Of a stretch of DNA of 64,000 nt, positions 42,700 through 51,914 are shown piece after piece (positions within the stretch are counted from its first letter, which is position 1; each line of letters opens with the position of its first letter). The notes under the pieces were generated by a model. It worked only from the letters and a program-made list of their open reading frames with translations, was not told the origin of the DNA and did no database searches. Made by a program: the position numbers and the translations under genes. This DNA comes from VXRD01 sp965232265 (GTDB lineage Bacteria > Latescibacterota > UBA2968). The stretch spans positions 1,922,001 through 1,986,000 of the forward strand of contig CBDDPH010000002.1 in the NCBI GenBank assembly GCA_965232265.1, written 5' to 3'.

Positions 42700-45600
42700 T
42701 TAGGCTCTTTTTGCCACGGCCACAATCCGCTTTGTATATCCCGACAGGTCATCCATGAGGGAATATATGGTGGGCAGGATGACGAGCGTGAGGATGGTAG
42801 AGATCGAGAGGCCAGAGATAATGACCAGACCAATTGGTCCCCAACGCCTGGCATTGCCTTCGGCATTGCCGTAAATCATCGGAATAACCAGCGGCGTAAG
42901 CCCCAGGATGGTCGTAGTTGCGGTCATCAAAATAGGACGTAGGCGATCTTGTCCGCCACGCAAGATCGCATCTCTTCGATATAGCCCCTGCTTGCGATAG
43001 CGGTTGATGTGGTCGATTAATACAATGCCATTATTGACCACAATGCCAAACAAAATGAGCAACCCATAAGTCGCATTGCTGTCCAGCGCAATGCCGAATA
43101 TGTAAAGTCCCAATGCGACACCTATAAAGGCAAAACTGATCGAAAACATGATCGTAAATGGATGGATGTACGATTCAAATAGCGAAGCCATGATCAGATA
43201 GATGAGCAAGGCGGCAAATATCATCGTGAAATTGGTTTCGCCCTCTTCTGAAGCCATGTAGCGAAACCGCCGATCCATCTGCCAGCTATACCCGTTGGGC
43301 AATGGGAGGGCATCCATGCGGTCGCGCATTTCATAACCGACCGTTTGGACTTCCGATGCTTCCGTATTTGCGAACACGGTTACGGTTGACATGCGATCCT
43401 GACGCTCGATGGATTGGGGGCCTTTGGTCAATTCAAAATCGGCCAGGCTGGCAAATGAAATCATAGTGCCGCGGTTGTTTTCAAAGGAGAGGGTTTTGAG
43501 CTGGTCCAGCGTGGCGCGATCTTCTTCTCGCAGTTGCAGGGCAATATCGATTTCTCCATCCGACGTTTTAAATTTGCTATTTCCACGAGAACCCAATGCC
43601 GTGGCAACTGTTGTGGCGATTTGCTGCGGTGACAGGCCGTATTGTTGTGCGCGGTCTCTCCTCACCGAGACCCTGATTTCTTCTGTGCCACTTTCCAGGC
43701 TGGTTTCCACGTCGTGAATGCCCTCAATATCGTCCATTCGCAGCCGAATATCTTCAGCCAGAATCGCCAGCACTTCGGGATTTCGTCCTTTGATTTCTAC
43801 CCCCACGCCCGTGGCACTGCTACCACCCCGCCTGAAGCCCGCCTTAAAACGCACGCCCGGGATGTCTTTGGGCAACAAAGCACCTACCCGTTTTTTGACA
43901 TCGTCTGTGCTAAGCGGACTTTCTTCGACGGGTTTTAAGTACAAATAAATCGTATTGCCACGTCGGGTGCTATATCGCGTTTTTATCGCTTCGATATCCA
44001 GTTCTTCCTTGTGCGGGATGATAATGGCTTCAATTTGTTTGAAAAGCGCGAGCGCGTCGTCGATATCGTAGGTTCGCGGCATTTCCACCATATAGCCCAC
44101 CATTCGGTCGGGTTGATAGCGATAGCGCTGTACTTCAATTTTGGTGAAGATGTATATGCCGCCAAAGAGGATAAATGTAGCGACGACAACGGTGGTCCAG
44201 CGATAGTGCAGGGTCGTGCTAATTACGCGCGTATAAACACCTTTGAGGCCGAGATGCCGCAACCGGAAATAGAGATAGCCGATTGTGGCGATGAATACGC
44301 CCAGCGCGATCCACACGCCTATTGGTACGGTTGAAAGCCCGCCCAAAACCCACAGGGTGCCATCTTTGAGATAGGTGGCCGATTCGACAACGCCCTCCTG
44401 GTAAATGAGATACGCTGCGCCTGCGGCAAATAAAGTGCCCAAGCCAATTTTTAAGAAGAGATCGACGTGAGTACCCGCATTTGAAAATGCCCGAGAGCAG
44501 GCCAGGGGGATGAGGGTTAAAGCCACGCATAGTGCGGCTACGACTGCAATGCACACGGTGATGGCAAAGTCGCGCATCCACATTGTATTGTACGATCCCG
44601 AAATGAAGATGAGGGGGACAAATACACATATTGTCGTCAGTGCCGCGGCCAGTACGGGTATGCCGATTTCGCGGCTGCCTTCAATCGCTGCGGTTCTCGT
44701 GCCATCGCCTACATCAAAACGCCTGCGATAAATATTCTCCAAAGCCACGACCGCTGGATCGACCAGCATCCCAATCGCCACCATCAGACCCATCATCGAG
44801 ATCATGTTCAGCGTAATAGTCGATCCAAACACTTGCCGCATCAGATACATGATCATGAAAACGCACAATACCGAAATGGGAATGGCGGACCCCACAATGA
44901 GCGTGCTGCGGAAATTTCGCAAAAAGACAAAAATGATGCCAATGGCCAGCATGCCGCCCAACATGGCGGATTGCCCCAGGCTGGCGATGCCCTTTACCAC
45001 GGCTTCTGATTGGTCTCGACGCAAGTGCAATCGCAATTTGTCGCGCCCAATTTCATCTTGGAGAGCGTCTAACTCTGCCCGGACCAGTCGGCAGGTTTCT
45101 ACCAGATTGGCTGTCGAGGTTTTGCGAATTTCCATAGAGACCACATCGCGCCCGTCCATGCGTTCAAAATATCGCTTTTCCGGATAGTCGTAACTCACCT
45201 GCGCCACATCTTTTATTTCCAGACCATTGGGAAGCGTGAGATCGCGTATTTGATCCACTTCGTCAAATTCGCCCACTGCCCGAACCGCGAGGCGTTTATC
45301 GCCTTCGGTGACGTAACCGCCGGAAATGTTGATGTTGTTGAAGCGGATTGTTCTGTTGAGGGTGCGGATATCTAAGCCGTGAGCGTGCATGCGATTTTTA
45401 TCGACATCGACTCGGAGTATTCTTTCATCGGCGCCTTCCATTTCGACATTGCCCACCCCGGGGATGCGTTGCAAGCGCGGCAAGATCGTGTTTTTATATA
45501 CTGTGACGAGCTCAGATTGATTATCGCCCAGCCAGATCATATTGTAGTCCAGAATTTCCCAATCCGCCGAGTCCCATCTACGCATCTCAATGCGTTCCAA

Positions 45601-45966
45601 GTCTTCGGGCAGTCTGCCGCGAACTTGATCTATGCGATCCCGAACCTGAATAGATTTGAGATCCATATCGGTACCATAGTCAAATTCCATGAAGACATAA
45701 CCCCGACTGTCATAGGATCGCGCACGGAGTGATTCAACGCCGGGAATCGTACCCAGCATCTCTTCGATTGGCTTGGTAATTTTCTTTTCGATCTCTTCGG
45801 GCGATGACGAGGGATATGTATAGCTCACATACATTCTGGGATACTGCAAATCAGGCGCGTATTCGAGGGGCAATCTGAACAGGGAAATAAACCCCATGAC
45901 GATGAGACTGAGTGCTATCATGACAGCGGTAATGGGTTTTTTGATCGCGTATTCTGAGAGTTTCAT
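42700..45966 (-). CDS. RND-family efflux transporter (AcrB/CzcA-like)
   Basis: 1088 residues, with an N-terminal membrane segment (ITAVMIALSLIVMGFISLFR), two large periplasmic loops and two blocks of membrane helices. The proton-relay region reads GMLVDPAVVALENI: the second Asp of the usual DD pair is Pro. The later relay block reads GIVVNNGIVLIDHI, where AcrB has Lys. Related HAE-type pumps vary here, so coupling may differ. There is an unusual long insert between helices (residues about 500-590) with extra hydrophobic segments. No adaptor or outer-membrane partner gene is adjacent. GAGG 9 bases before the ATG. A palindromic operator lies about 100 bases upstream. Confidence 0.93.
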   Translation of the reverse strand: MKLSEYAIKKPITAVMIALSLIVMGFISLFRLPLEYAPDLQYPRMYVSYTYPSSSPEEIEKKITKPIEEMLGTIPGVESLRARSYDSRGYVFMEFDYGTDMDLKSIQVRDRIDQVRGRLPEDLERIEMRRWDSADWEILDYNMIWLGDNQSELVTVYKNTILPRLQRIPGVGNVEMEGADERILRVDVDKNRMHAHGLDIRTLNRTIRFNNINISGGYVTEGDKRLAVRAVGEFDEVDQIRDLTLPNGLEIKDVAQVSYDYPEKRYFERMDGRDVVSMEIRKTSTANLVETCRLVRAELDALQDEIGRDKLRLHLRRDQSEAVVKGIASLGQSAMLGGMLAIGIIFVFLRNFRSTLIVGSAIPISVLCVFMIMYLMRQVFGSTITLNMISMMGLMVAIGMLVDPAVVALENIYRRRFDVGDGTRTAAIEGSREIGIPVLAAALTTICVFVPLIFISGSYNTMWMRDFAITVCIAVVAALCVALTLIPLACSRAFSNAGTHVDLFLKIGLGTLFAAGAAYLIYQEGVVESATYLKDGTLWVLGGLSTVPIGVWIALGVFIATIGYLYFRLRHLGLKGVYTRVISTTLHYRWTTVVVATFILFGGIYIFTKIEVQRYRYQPDRMVGYMVEMPRTYDIDDALALFKQIEAIIIPHKEELDIEAIKTRYSTRRGNTIYLYLKPVEESPLSTDDVKKRVGALLPKDIPGVRFKAGFRRGGSSATGVGVEIKGRNPEVLAILAEDIRLRMDDIEGIHDVETSLESGTEEIRVSVRRDRAQQYGLSPQQIATTVATALGSRGNSKFKTSDGEIDIALQLREEDRATLDQLKTLSFENNRGTMISFASLADFELTKGPQSIERQDRMSTVTVFANTEASEVQTVGYEMRDRMDALPLPNGYSWQMDRRFRYMASEEGETNFTMIFAALLIYLIMASLFESYIHPFTIMFSISFAFIGVALGLYIFGIALDSNATYGLLILFGIVVNNGIVLIDHINRYRKQGLYRRDAILRGGQDRLRPILMTATTTILGLTPLVIPMIYGNAEGNARRWGPIGLVIISGLSISTILTLVILPTIYSLMDDLSGYTKRIVAVAKRA

Positions 45967-46059
45967 AAATGGACCTCAAAAAGGTAAAGTTGCATGTTGA
46001 AGTAAGAAGTGAAACGAGAATCTCAGGGTGCATCCATCGGTGGCTGAGATTGATTTTGC

Positions 46060-46077
46060 TAAGTAACCATTTACTTA
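46060..46077. promoter_or_regulatory. palindromic operator upstream of the RND pump
   Basis: TAAGTAA-CCAT-TTACTTA, a perfect 7+7 inverted repeat, extended by ACTTAG. The form is like TetR/AcrR-family operators. It lies just downstream of the putative minus-strand -10, where a bound repressor would block the pump's transcription. No regulator gene is adjacent. Confidence 0.65.
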
Positions 46078-46084
46078 CTTAGGG

Positions 46085-46114
46085 ATAATATACCAAATTT
46101 CGCTGCAAAAGCAA
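46085..46114 (-). promoter_or_regulatory. putative promoter of the RND pump
   Basis: Minus strand TTGCTT then TATATT (16 bases) or TATTAT (18 bases). The operator begins 8 bases beyond. The rest of the 329-base gap up to the aldolase gene holds a GGGGTGGTTGGGTAGGG motif and A/T-rich AATTC repeats before the aldolase ribosome site. Confidence 0.6.
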
Positions 46115-46295
46115 CCGCAGTTTTTAAAAATTTCACCGTTACAGAAAAGACTTGCGATTTTGTTTTAATAGGTATTTCATAGACATGATGTGTGATTTTA
46201 GGATCGTGCAGCAAAACAAACAACATCTGGATTTGGGGTGGTTGGGTAGGGACAATTCATAATTTTTAATTCTTAATTCTCAAAAGGAGACGCCA

Positions 46296-47177
46296 ATGAG
46301 CAATCGCGTCAATCGCGCAGTTGAGTTGCTTTCACAAGATCAACCGATCTATTATATGGGCGCACACACGGGGCATGTGCTTACGTTTGAACAGGGACAG
46401 AATGACGCCAGTACCTGGGCGGATTATATCAATGTGGGTATGGAACACGGGGCTTTTAATCTGGGAGGGCTTGACGACTATATGCGCGGTCTGGTCAGCG
46501 GGGGACCTACAAATAGCGGACACAGGACGCCAGCCGTTATTGTCGAAGCTCCGGTGGAGGGTGCGTCGGAAAATATTGTGCGCTACAATGCCTGGCAATT
46601 TCGGCAGATTCTCGCGCGCGGTGTACACGGCATTTTGCTCTGTCAGGCGGAATCTCCCGATGCGATACGCGCTTTTGTCGAGTCGTGTCGCTATCCCATT
46701 AACAAAATCGGCGTTGGACACGGCCTCAGTACAGGTACGCGAGGCGTGGGGTCCGAATCGTCGGCATCGGCGATATGGGGTGTGAACCGCGATGAGTACA
46801 TCCAGAAGGCCGATCCCTATCCGCTGAATCCCGATGGCGAGTTGCTGTTGGGCATCAAGATTGAGAATGTGCGCGGTGCGTCCAATATCGAGCAGATTCT
46901 CAAAGTGCCCGGCATTGGGTTTGCCGAAATGGGACCGGGCGATTTGAGTATGTCGATGGGGTATTTGCACCGTCCAACGCCTTTTCCTCCCGAAATGCAA
47001 GAGGTGAGGGATCGCGTGAAGGCCGCGTGTGCAGAAAACGGCGTTGCTTTTCTCGAGGGGGGGAGTCCAGAGACGGTTGCCGAAAAAATAGATGAGGGTG
47101 TGCGCGTGGTTTCTGGGGGCAGGGAAGAGATCGCGCGTATTGGACGCAAATATTCAGGCCGTCAAATGCCGGTTTAA
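46296..47177 (+). CDS. HpcH/HpaI aldolase family protein
   Basis: 293 residues. The TIM-barrel signature includes VIVEAPVEGA, RGVHGILLCQAESPDAIRAFV, GIKIENVRGASNIEQILKVPG (metal-binding Glu in KIEN) and FAEMGPGDLSMSMGY (Asp ligand). Such enzymes cleave 2-keto-4-hydroxy acids or citramalyl/malyl compounds to pyruvate or related products. Substrate not determined; with the nearby sugar-acid and oxidoreductase genes, sugar-acid breakdown is possible. AAAGGAG 7 bases before the ATG. Confidence 0.92.
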   Translation: MSNRVNRAVELLSQDQPIYYMGAHTGHVLTFEQGQNDASTWADYINVGMEHGAFNLGGLDDYMRGLVSGGPTNSGHRTPAVIVEAPVEGASENIVRYNAWQFRQILARGVHGILLCQAESPDAIRAFVESCRYPINKIGVGHGLSTGTRGVGSESSASAIWGVNRDEYIQKADPYPLNPDGELLLGIKIENVRGASNIEQILKVPGIGFAEMGPGDLSMSMGYLHRPTPFPPEMQEVRDRVKAACAENGVAFLEGGSPETVAEKIDEGVRVVSGGREEIARIGRKYSGRQMPV

Positions 47178-47183
47178 TCGCGC

Positions 47184-47217
47184 AAAAAAATAGGGCTGTG
47201 CAAACATCGCACAGCCC
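47184..47217 (-). terminator. Rho-independent terminator after the MORN lipoprotein gene
   Basis: On the minus strand GGGCTGTGC pairs with GCACAGCCC (7-base loop), then TA and TTTTTTT. It lies between the convergent aldolase and lipoprotein genes. Confidence 0.85.
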
Positions 47218-47240
47218 TGACGATTTGATGTAATACCCGC

Positions 47241-47720
47241 TTAAAATGGATTGCCCTGTCGCGCTAGTTCAAATTTTCGCCAGCCGACTTGTTTGTCATT
47301 TTCGAATACTTTTTGTATGGCGTAAAAGGAGGACGGGTCGCGTTCTCGCCAGACGCCCGTTTTCTTTCCTTCTATATATCGGCCTTCTTCTTTTTTTACC
47401 CCGTTTCTAAAATAGGAAGCCCAATCCCCGTCTTTTACACCATTTGTCCAGTTGCCTTCCGTTTTTTTCTGTCCGTTGCTGTAAAATGTGATTTCAAGTC
47501 CGTCTTGCATGACACCATTTTTGTATGTACCCTGCCCGCGCACATTGCCCGCGGCATCGTAATATGTCCAAACCCCAGCGCGAGCGCCACTGTCGTATTG
47601 CCCTTCTGCGAGTACGCGACCGTATTGTTTTATTTGCGTCTGTCCTTCAAATAGCGCGGGCATCTGACACCCGGCTGTGAGGATTCCCACGATAAAAATT
47701 GCAATAGCGCGTTTGATCAT
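47241..47720 (-). CDS. MORN-repeat lipoprotein
   Basis: 159 residues. Signal peptide MIKRAIAIFIVGILTAGC with lipobox Cys. The mature part is four or more MORN-variant repeats: AEGQYDSGARAGVWTYYD, GQGTYKNGVMQDG, FYSNGQKKTEGNWTNGVKDG, FRNGVKKEEGRYIEGKKTG. Such repeats mediate protein or lipid contact; the function is unknown. GGAG 6 bases before the ATG. It has its own terminator. Confidence 0.87.
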   Translation of the reverse strand: MIKRAIAIFIVGILTAGCQMPALFEGQTQIKQYGRVLAEGQYDSGARAGVWTYYDAAGNVRGQGTYKNGVMQDGLEITFYSNGQKKTEGNWTNGVKDGDWASYFRNGVKKEEGRYIEGKKTGVWRERDPSSFYAIQKVFENDKQVGWRKFELARQGNPF

Positions 47721-47963
47721 TTATTTTCTCCTGTTATGAGAGTTCGTTATTCAGTTATCCGTTGTAACCAAACTAATATACACAACTGCTTTCATAAGGC
47801 AAAGATGAAATGACAAATGACGTGTTTAATGCTTGCGCTTGCGCGTAATTATGCTGGACCTCAACCGCAAAGCGATTGTATTCAACGATCTCTTTATTGT
47901 CACAATCGTCTTCTCTTCGTTATTTTACAAACGGTTCGCCCATCGTGCGATAAAAAGTCCAAT

Positions 47964-48689
47964 ATGCTACTCATCGAACTCGGTCAACGCCTTCGCGCTC
48001 AACGGGAACGCCTTGGCCTCAAGCAAAACGACATTGCCAATGCCCTGCAGGTAAGCCCCCAGGCTGTCTCCAAGTGGGAAAGGGGTGAAAACGGTCCCGA
48101 TATTGCCACTTTGGGACCACTTGCCAGATTGCTCGGCGTTTCTACGGACTGGCTGTTGGATGCACATAGCGAAAATCAAGATGTTTTTGATGCGACCATC
48201 TTTACCTCTACAGTTGTCGGTGCATACCAAAAATCATTGCAAATGGAAGCGCGGGAGTTTGCAGCCTGGGCAAATGGTATTTTGTTTCAACTGACCGAAG
48301 CTGTTTTGCGCCACGATGGCGTTCCGCTCAGATATATGGGAGACGCATTTTTGTGTTTTTTTTCTGGCGTTCACCATCAACTTCGCGCTGTCCAGGCAGC
48401 GGCATTTTCTCAGCGGCTCATCAGTGAGGACCTGGTCATCGGCTTGAGTAGCGGTGAGATTTATTTGGGCGCAATGGGGCATCCCGATTACGCCCATCCC
48501 GATGTGACAGGCGAAGTGGTCAACATCGCATTTATTGTCCGAGAATGGGCAGAAACAAATGTCCGCAAAGGAATTGCAGCAACGACATTCGTATTGAACA
48601 ATCTCGATGAAGTTTTTGATATTTCCCAACCCACAGAAATCAATTTTCGCGGTATCAAAACGCCCATCTCAATTTGCGAGGTCAGATAG
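47964..48689 (+). CDS. XRE helix-turn-helix fused to class III nucleotidyl-cyclase-like domain
   Basis: 241 residues. Residues about 5-65 form an XRE HTH (QRLRAQRERLGLKQNDIANA, VSPQAVSKWERG). Residues about 80-240 resemble a class III cyclase homology domain: RYMGDAFLCFF aligns with the IGD block (second metal Asp), VIGLSSGEIYLGAMG with the IGI-x-x-G-x-x-x-x-G block, and GEVVNIAFIVREWAE with GDAVNxAARLE. The first metal Asp and substrate-selecting residues are unclear. It may be a ligand-responsive or cyclic-nucleotide-making transcription factor. The longest ORF begins 49 codons earlier without support; the Met used is a few residues before the HTH and lacks a clear ribosome site. Confidence 0.82.
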   Translation: MLLIELGQRLRAQRERLGLKQNDIANALQVSPQAVSKWERGENGPDIATLGPLARLLGVSTDWLLDAHSENQDVFDATIFTSTVVGAYQKSLQMEAREFAAWANGILFQLTEAVLRHDGVPLRYMGDAFLCFFSGVHHQLRAVQAAAFSQRLISEDLVIGLSSGEIYLGAMGHPDYAHPDVTGEVVNIAFIVREWAETNVRKGIAATTFVLNNLDEVFDISQPTEINFRGIKTPISICEVR

Positions 48690-48732
48690 GGCGTTCCCCG
48701 CCGCGTATGCCAACCGAGAGAAAGGATGAAAT

Positions 48733-50184
48733 ATGGCCGATATAGTGTTGCCCGATAGTGCGACTGATATTCAAATTCCCGATTATTCGCATCTGCCCTA
48801 TAAAGTCGCCGATATGTCTCAGGCAGATTTTGGACGAAAAGAGATCACAATTGCCGAGCGCGAAATGCCCGGTTTGATGGCTGTGCGCGAGAAATACGCA
48901 GATCAGAAACCTCTGAAGGGTGCTCGCATAATGGGATCTCTGCACATGACGATTCAGACGGCTGTGTTGATCGAGTCGCTCAAAGTGCTGGGGGCCGATG
49001 TGCGCTGGGCATCGTGCAATATTTTTTCAACGCAGGATCACGCCGCTGCCGCTATTGCGGAAACGGGTACGCCGGTTTATGCGTGGAAGGGCGAGTCGCT
49101 GGAAGAATATTGGGAATGTACTTTGCAGGCGCTCAATTTTGTGGCGGGTGGACCGACACTTATTGTCGATGATGGCGGGGATGCGACGCTGCTGGTTCAC
49201 CGGGGGTATCAGGCAGAAGACGATCCCTCGATTCTCGATGAGCCAACCGATAATCGCGAATTGGAGATTGTCAATGCCGTGCTCAAGCGGCAACTCGAAC
49301 GCAATCCGCGTTTTTGGCACAATATGGCTGCGGATATTCAGGGCGTGTCAGAGGAGACTACAACGGGGGTTCACCGTCTGTATCAGATGAGGGATGAAGG
49401 CCAGCTTCTCTTCCCCGCGGTTAATGTCAATGATTCGGTGACCAAATCGAAATTCGATAATCTCTATGGCTGCCGCGAGTCGCTCGCCGATGGTATTAAG
49501 CGCGCGACGGATGTTATGGTCGCCGGGAAGGTTGTTTGCGTGTGTGGTTACGGCGATGTGGGCAAGGGTTGTGCCCAATCTATGCGCGGATTTGGCGCGC
49601 GCGTGTTGGTGACGGAGATCGATCCGATATGCGCTTTGCAGGCGGCTATGGAGGGGTTTGAAGTGACGACTGTGGAAGATGCCCTTTCCGAAGCTAATAT
49701 TTTTGTGACGACGACGGGCAATACGGATATTATCCGCGTTGAGCACATGGAAAATATGCTCGACCAATCCATTGTGTGCAATATCGGGCATTTTGACAAT
49801 GAGATTCAGGTCGATAAGCTGGTCAATTACCCAGGTATTGTGCATGAAAATATCAAGCCGCAGGTCGATAAATACACGTTTCCCGATGGGCGTGCGATCT
49901 TTTTGCTCGCAGAAGGGCGGCTGGTCAATCTCGGCTGTGCGACCGGGCATCCTTCTTTTGTGATGTCCAATTCGTTTACCAACCAGGTGCTGGCGCAGAT
50001 GGACCTGTGGGCACAGCAACGCGAAGTCGGCGTTTACACCCTGCCCAAACACCTCGACGAGGAGGTTGCGCGGCTTCACCTCGAAAAACTCGGTGTCAAG
50101 TTGACCGAACTCACGCAGAAACAGGCCGATTATATTGGCGTGTCCGTCGAAGGTCCGTACAAACCCGGTCATTATCGGTATTGA
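48733..50184 (+). CDS. ahcY: adenosylhomocysteinase
   Basis: 483 residues. AAAGGA precedes the ATG. VNDSVTKSKFDNLYGCRESL carries the substrate-binding Lys and Asp, and CVCGYGDVGKGCA is the NAD-binding motif; the C-terminus KPGHYRY is conserved. It hydrolyses S-adenosylhomocysteine to adenosine and homocysteine in the methyl cycle. metF follows, so homocysteine remethylation is supplied from the same place. I looked for a SAH riboswitch in the 43-base leader and saw none. Confidence 0.98.
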   Translation: MADIVLPDSATDIQIPDYSHLPYKVADMSQADFGRKEITIAEREMPGLMAVREKYADQKPLKGARIMGSLHMTIQTAVLIESLKVLGADVRWASCNIFSTQDHAAAAIAETGTPVYAWKGESLEEYWECTLQALNFVAGGPTLIVDDGGDATLLVHRGYQAEDDPSILDEPTDNRELEIVNAVLKRQLERNPRFWHNMAADIQGVSEETTTGVHRLYQMRDEGQLLFPAVNVNDSVTKSKFDNLYGCRESLADGIKRATDVMVAGKVVCVCGYGDVGKGCAQSMRGFGARVLVTEIDPICALQAAMEGFEVTTVEDALSEANIFVTTTGNTDIIRVEHMENMLDQSIVCNIGHFDNEIQVDKLVNYPGIVHENIKPQVDKYTFPDGRAIFLLAEGRLVNLGCATGHPSFVMSNSFTNQVLAQMDLWAQQREVGVYTLPKHLDEEVARLHLEKLGVKLTELTQKQADYIGVSVEGPYKPGHYRY

Positions 50185-50197
50185 TGTTGAGGTGAAT

Positions 50198-50223
50198 GTG
50201 GGCGAAAAATTTTTCGTCCCTAC
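50198..50223. repeat. intergenic palindrome P5
   Basis: GGGCGAAAAATTTTTCGTCC with CTAC flank, 14 bases past the ahcY stop. The core is the same as P8 near 56.9 kb, one base apart. Confidence 0.8.
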
Positions 50224-50278
50224 AATCCCTTCGCCTGTGCGTGTACCTTAGGGGATTTCACATCTCGTATCTCGAAAC

Positions 50279-50298
50279 GGGCGAGGCATGCCTCGCCC
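50279..50298. repeat. intergenic palindrome P6
   Basis: Perfect 20-base palindrome GGGCGAGGCATGCCTCGCCC followed by CTAC. It overlaps an apparent upstream start codon of metF, which argues against that start. Confidence 0.8.
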
Positions 50299-50308
50299 CT
50301 ACTATTTT

Positions 50309-51187
50309 ATGCGATTTTTAGACTACTTTACCGGCAATCAACCGGTCATTTCATTTGAGATTTATCCGCCGCAGACGCAGGGTGGTATGCGCGCCCTCAA
50401 AGCGCGGATTGTGCCCAATTTGATCAAGCTGAATCCCAGTTATATGACGGTTACGTATGGTGCAGGTGGTTCTACCCGCGCCAAAACGCTGGAGATTGCC
50501 TCGCTTATCCAGAATGAGTTTGGTCTGACTGCGGCGTGTCATCTCACCTGTGTGGGGTCGTCCCGAACGGATATCGATGATATTCTGAAGGCGATTCGCG
50601 CAGAGGGGATTCGCAATATTGTCGCGCTTCGCGGCGATCCTCCCCGTGGCGAAGATACTTTTGTGCCCGCGAAGGATGGATTTGCTTATGGCAATGAGCT
50701 CGTGGCGCATATTCGCAGCACTGAACCGAAAGACGATGGGTTTGGGCTGGCTGTTGCGGGGTATCCCGAGAAACACCTCGAAGCACCCGATTTCGATACG
50801 GATATTGCAAATTTGAAGCGAAAAGTTGCGTCTGGTGGGGATATTGTTATTACGCAGCTTTTTTATAATAACGATTATTTTTTTCGTTTTGTCGATCGCG
50901 TGCGTGCAGCCAATATTACAGCACCTGTTGTCCCGGGTCTGATGCCGATTCTCTCGGCGGGACAGATCCAGCGCATCGCGTCTTTGTGCGGGGCTGAGAT
51001 TCCGGGGGATTTGCAGGATCAACTCAAGGGGGCTGTGGATGATGAAGACGAGGCGATGAAAATTGGGGTAGATCAGTGTATCGCGCAGGCGACTGAATTG
51101 CTCGAACAGGGCGTGCCGGGCATTCACTTTTACGTGCTGAACAAATCCACGCACATGCGCCGGATTATTAAGGCACTTCCTCTCTAA
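50309..51187 (+). CDS. metF: methylenetetrahydrofolate reductase
   Basis: 292 residues. ISFEIYPPQTQGG gives the conserved Glu near the N-terminus; TVTYGAGGSTRAKTLE, GIRNIVALRGDPPRGED and the FAD site AGYPEKHLEAP are typical. It makes 5-methyltetrahydrofolate for methionine synthesis. It pairs with ahcY upstream. An ATG seven codons earlier is inside a palindrome, so the second Met is used; no Shine-Dalgarno is visible for either. The 3' end overlaps the convergent gene by 20 bases. Confidence 0.96.
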   Translation: MRFLDYFTGNQPVISFEIYPPQTQGGMRALKARIVPNLIKLNPSYMTVTYGAGGSTRAKTLEIASLIQNEFGLTAACHLTCVGSSRTDIDDILKAIRAEGIRNIVALRGDPPRGEDTFVPAKDGFAYGNELVAHIRSTEPKDDGFGLAVAGYPEKHLEAPDFDTDIANLKRKVASGGDIVITQLFYNNDYFFRFVDRVRAANITAPVVPGLMPILSAGQIQRIASLCGAEIPGDLQDQLKGAVDDEDEAMKIGVDQCIAQATELLEQGVPGIHFYVLNKSTHMRRIIKALPL

Positions 51188-51698
51188 GCGGAAATTTCTC
51201 AGTGATCAACACGATTGGCTTTTGATGGGTGAGTACCCTGTAGGTGCGGCTGAGAAGTGGTTTTCCTTCAAGGTGCGCGATGGCTTCCGGCAAATCCCGT
51301 GCGGTTTCACAGCAGCACCACAACAATTCACGGCGGGTTTCCAGTCCGCTGTTTTGCAGAATGCCTCCCAATCCCGCAGGATCTGATTCCAATTCGTCCA
51401 AGATGCCTTTTGGCAAGTGCTGTGGTACAATGAGGGATGTGGCATACGCCTGAATTTTCGGCGTTTCTTTGCCGCTTGAGGGTGTTTGTAGTACTACTTG
51501 TCGCGCGATGACTGGTGATCCTGATGGCAGATCGAGCCAGATATGCTCTGTGCATAGTGTCTGTTCTGCCTGATGGAGAATCGCGACTTCCACCGGTGCG
51601 AGTGTATAGGCTTCGATGAGTCTTGTGACGGTGCCGTCGGTGACGATCAATGCCCGCTGGAATGGCGTTAATTGCGCGATGTTGATTTCTCTCGACAT
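51168..51698 (-). CDS. chorismate lyase-like (UbiC/UTRA-fold) protein
   Basis: 176 residues. LTPFQRALIVTDGTVTRLIE and the C-terminal LLSRTYRVLTHQKPIVLITE match the chorismate pyruvate-lyase/DUF98 family, which shares the UTRA ligand-binding fold. Catalytic Arg and Glu candidates are in RTYRV and ITEKFP. It may release 4-hydroxybenzoate or act as a ligand-binding protein. AAAGG 7 bases ahead marks the start; 29 more upstream codons are possible but unlikely. The end overlaps metF convergently. Confidence 0.75.
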   Translation of the reverse strand: MSREINIAQLTPFQRALIVTDGTVTRLIEAYTLAPVEVAILHQAEQTLCTEHIWLDLPSGSPVIARQVVLQTPSSGKETPKIQAYATSLIVPQHLPKGILDELESDPAGLGGILQNSGLETRRELLWCCCETARDLPEAIAHLEGKPLLSRTYRVLTHQKPIVLITEKFPLREEVP

Positions 51699-51914
51699 CG
51701 CTGGCCTTTCTGCCTGTGCGATAAATATATTTTTTACGCGCGTGTCAATAAAAGTTGTCGAATTGAAAATTGGATTTGTCTTCATCGAGCTGTCTGTCCT
51801 CCATATAACAGTAGTTGCGTAACGTCAGTGAGATTTAGACACATAAGAATAAAAAAAGTTCTTTGAAACATTGCATGTGTAATTCTAATCGGTTATTTTG
51901 ACGGAAAGAACAGC

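Noticed and set aside
46250..46285. AATTC-rich direct repeats before the aldolase gene
   Set aside because: Short A/T-rich units without spacer regularity; not a CRISPR or operator array.
48690..48732. Possible SAH riboswitch before ahcY
   Set aside because: The 43-base leader is too short and has none of the conserved pairing blocks.
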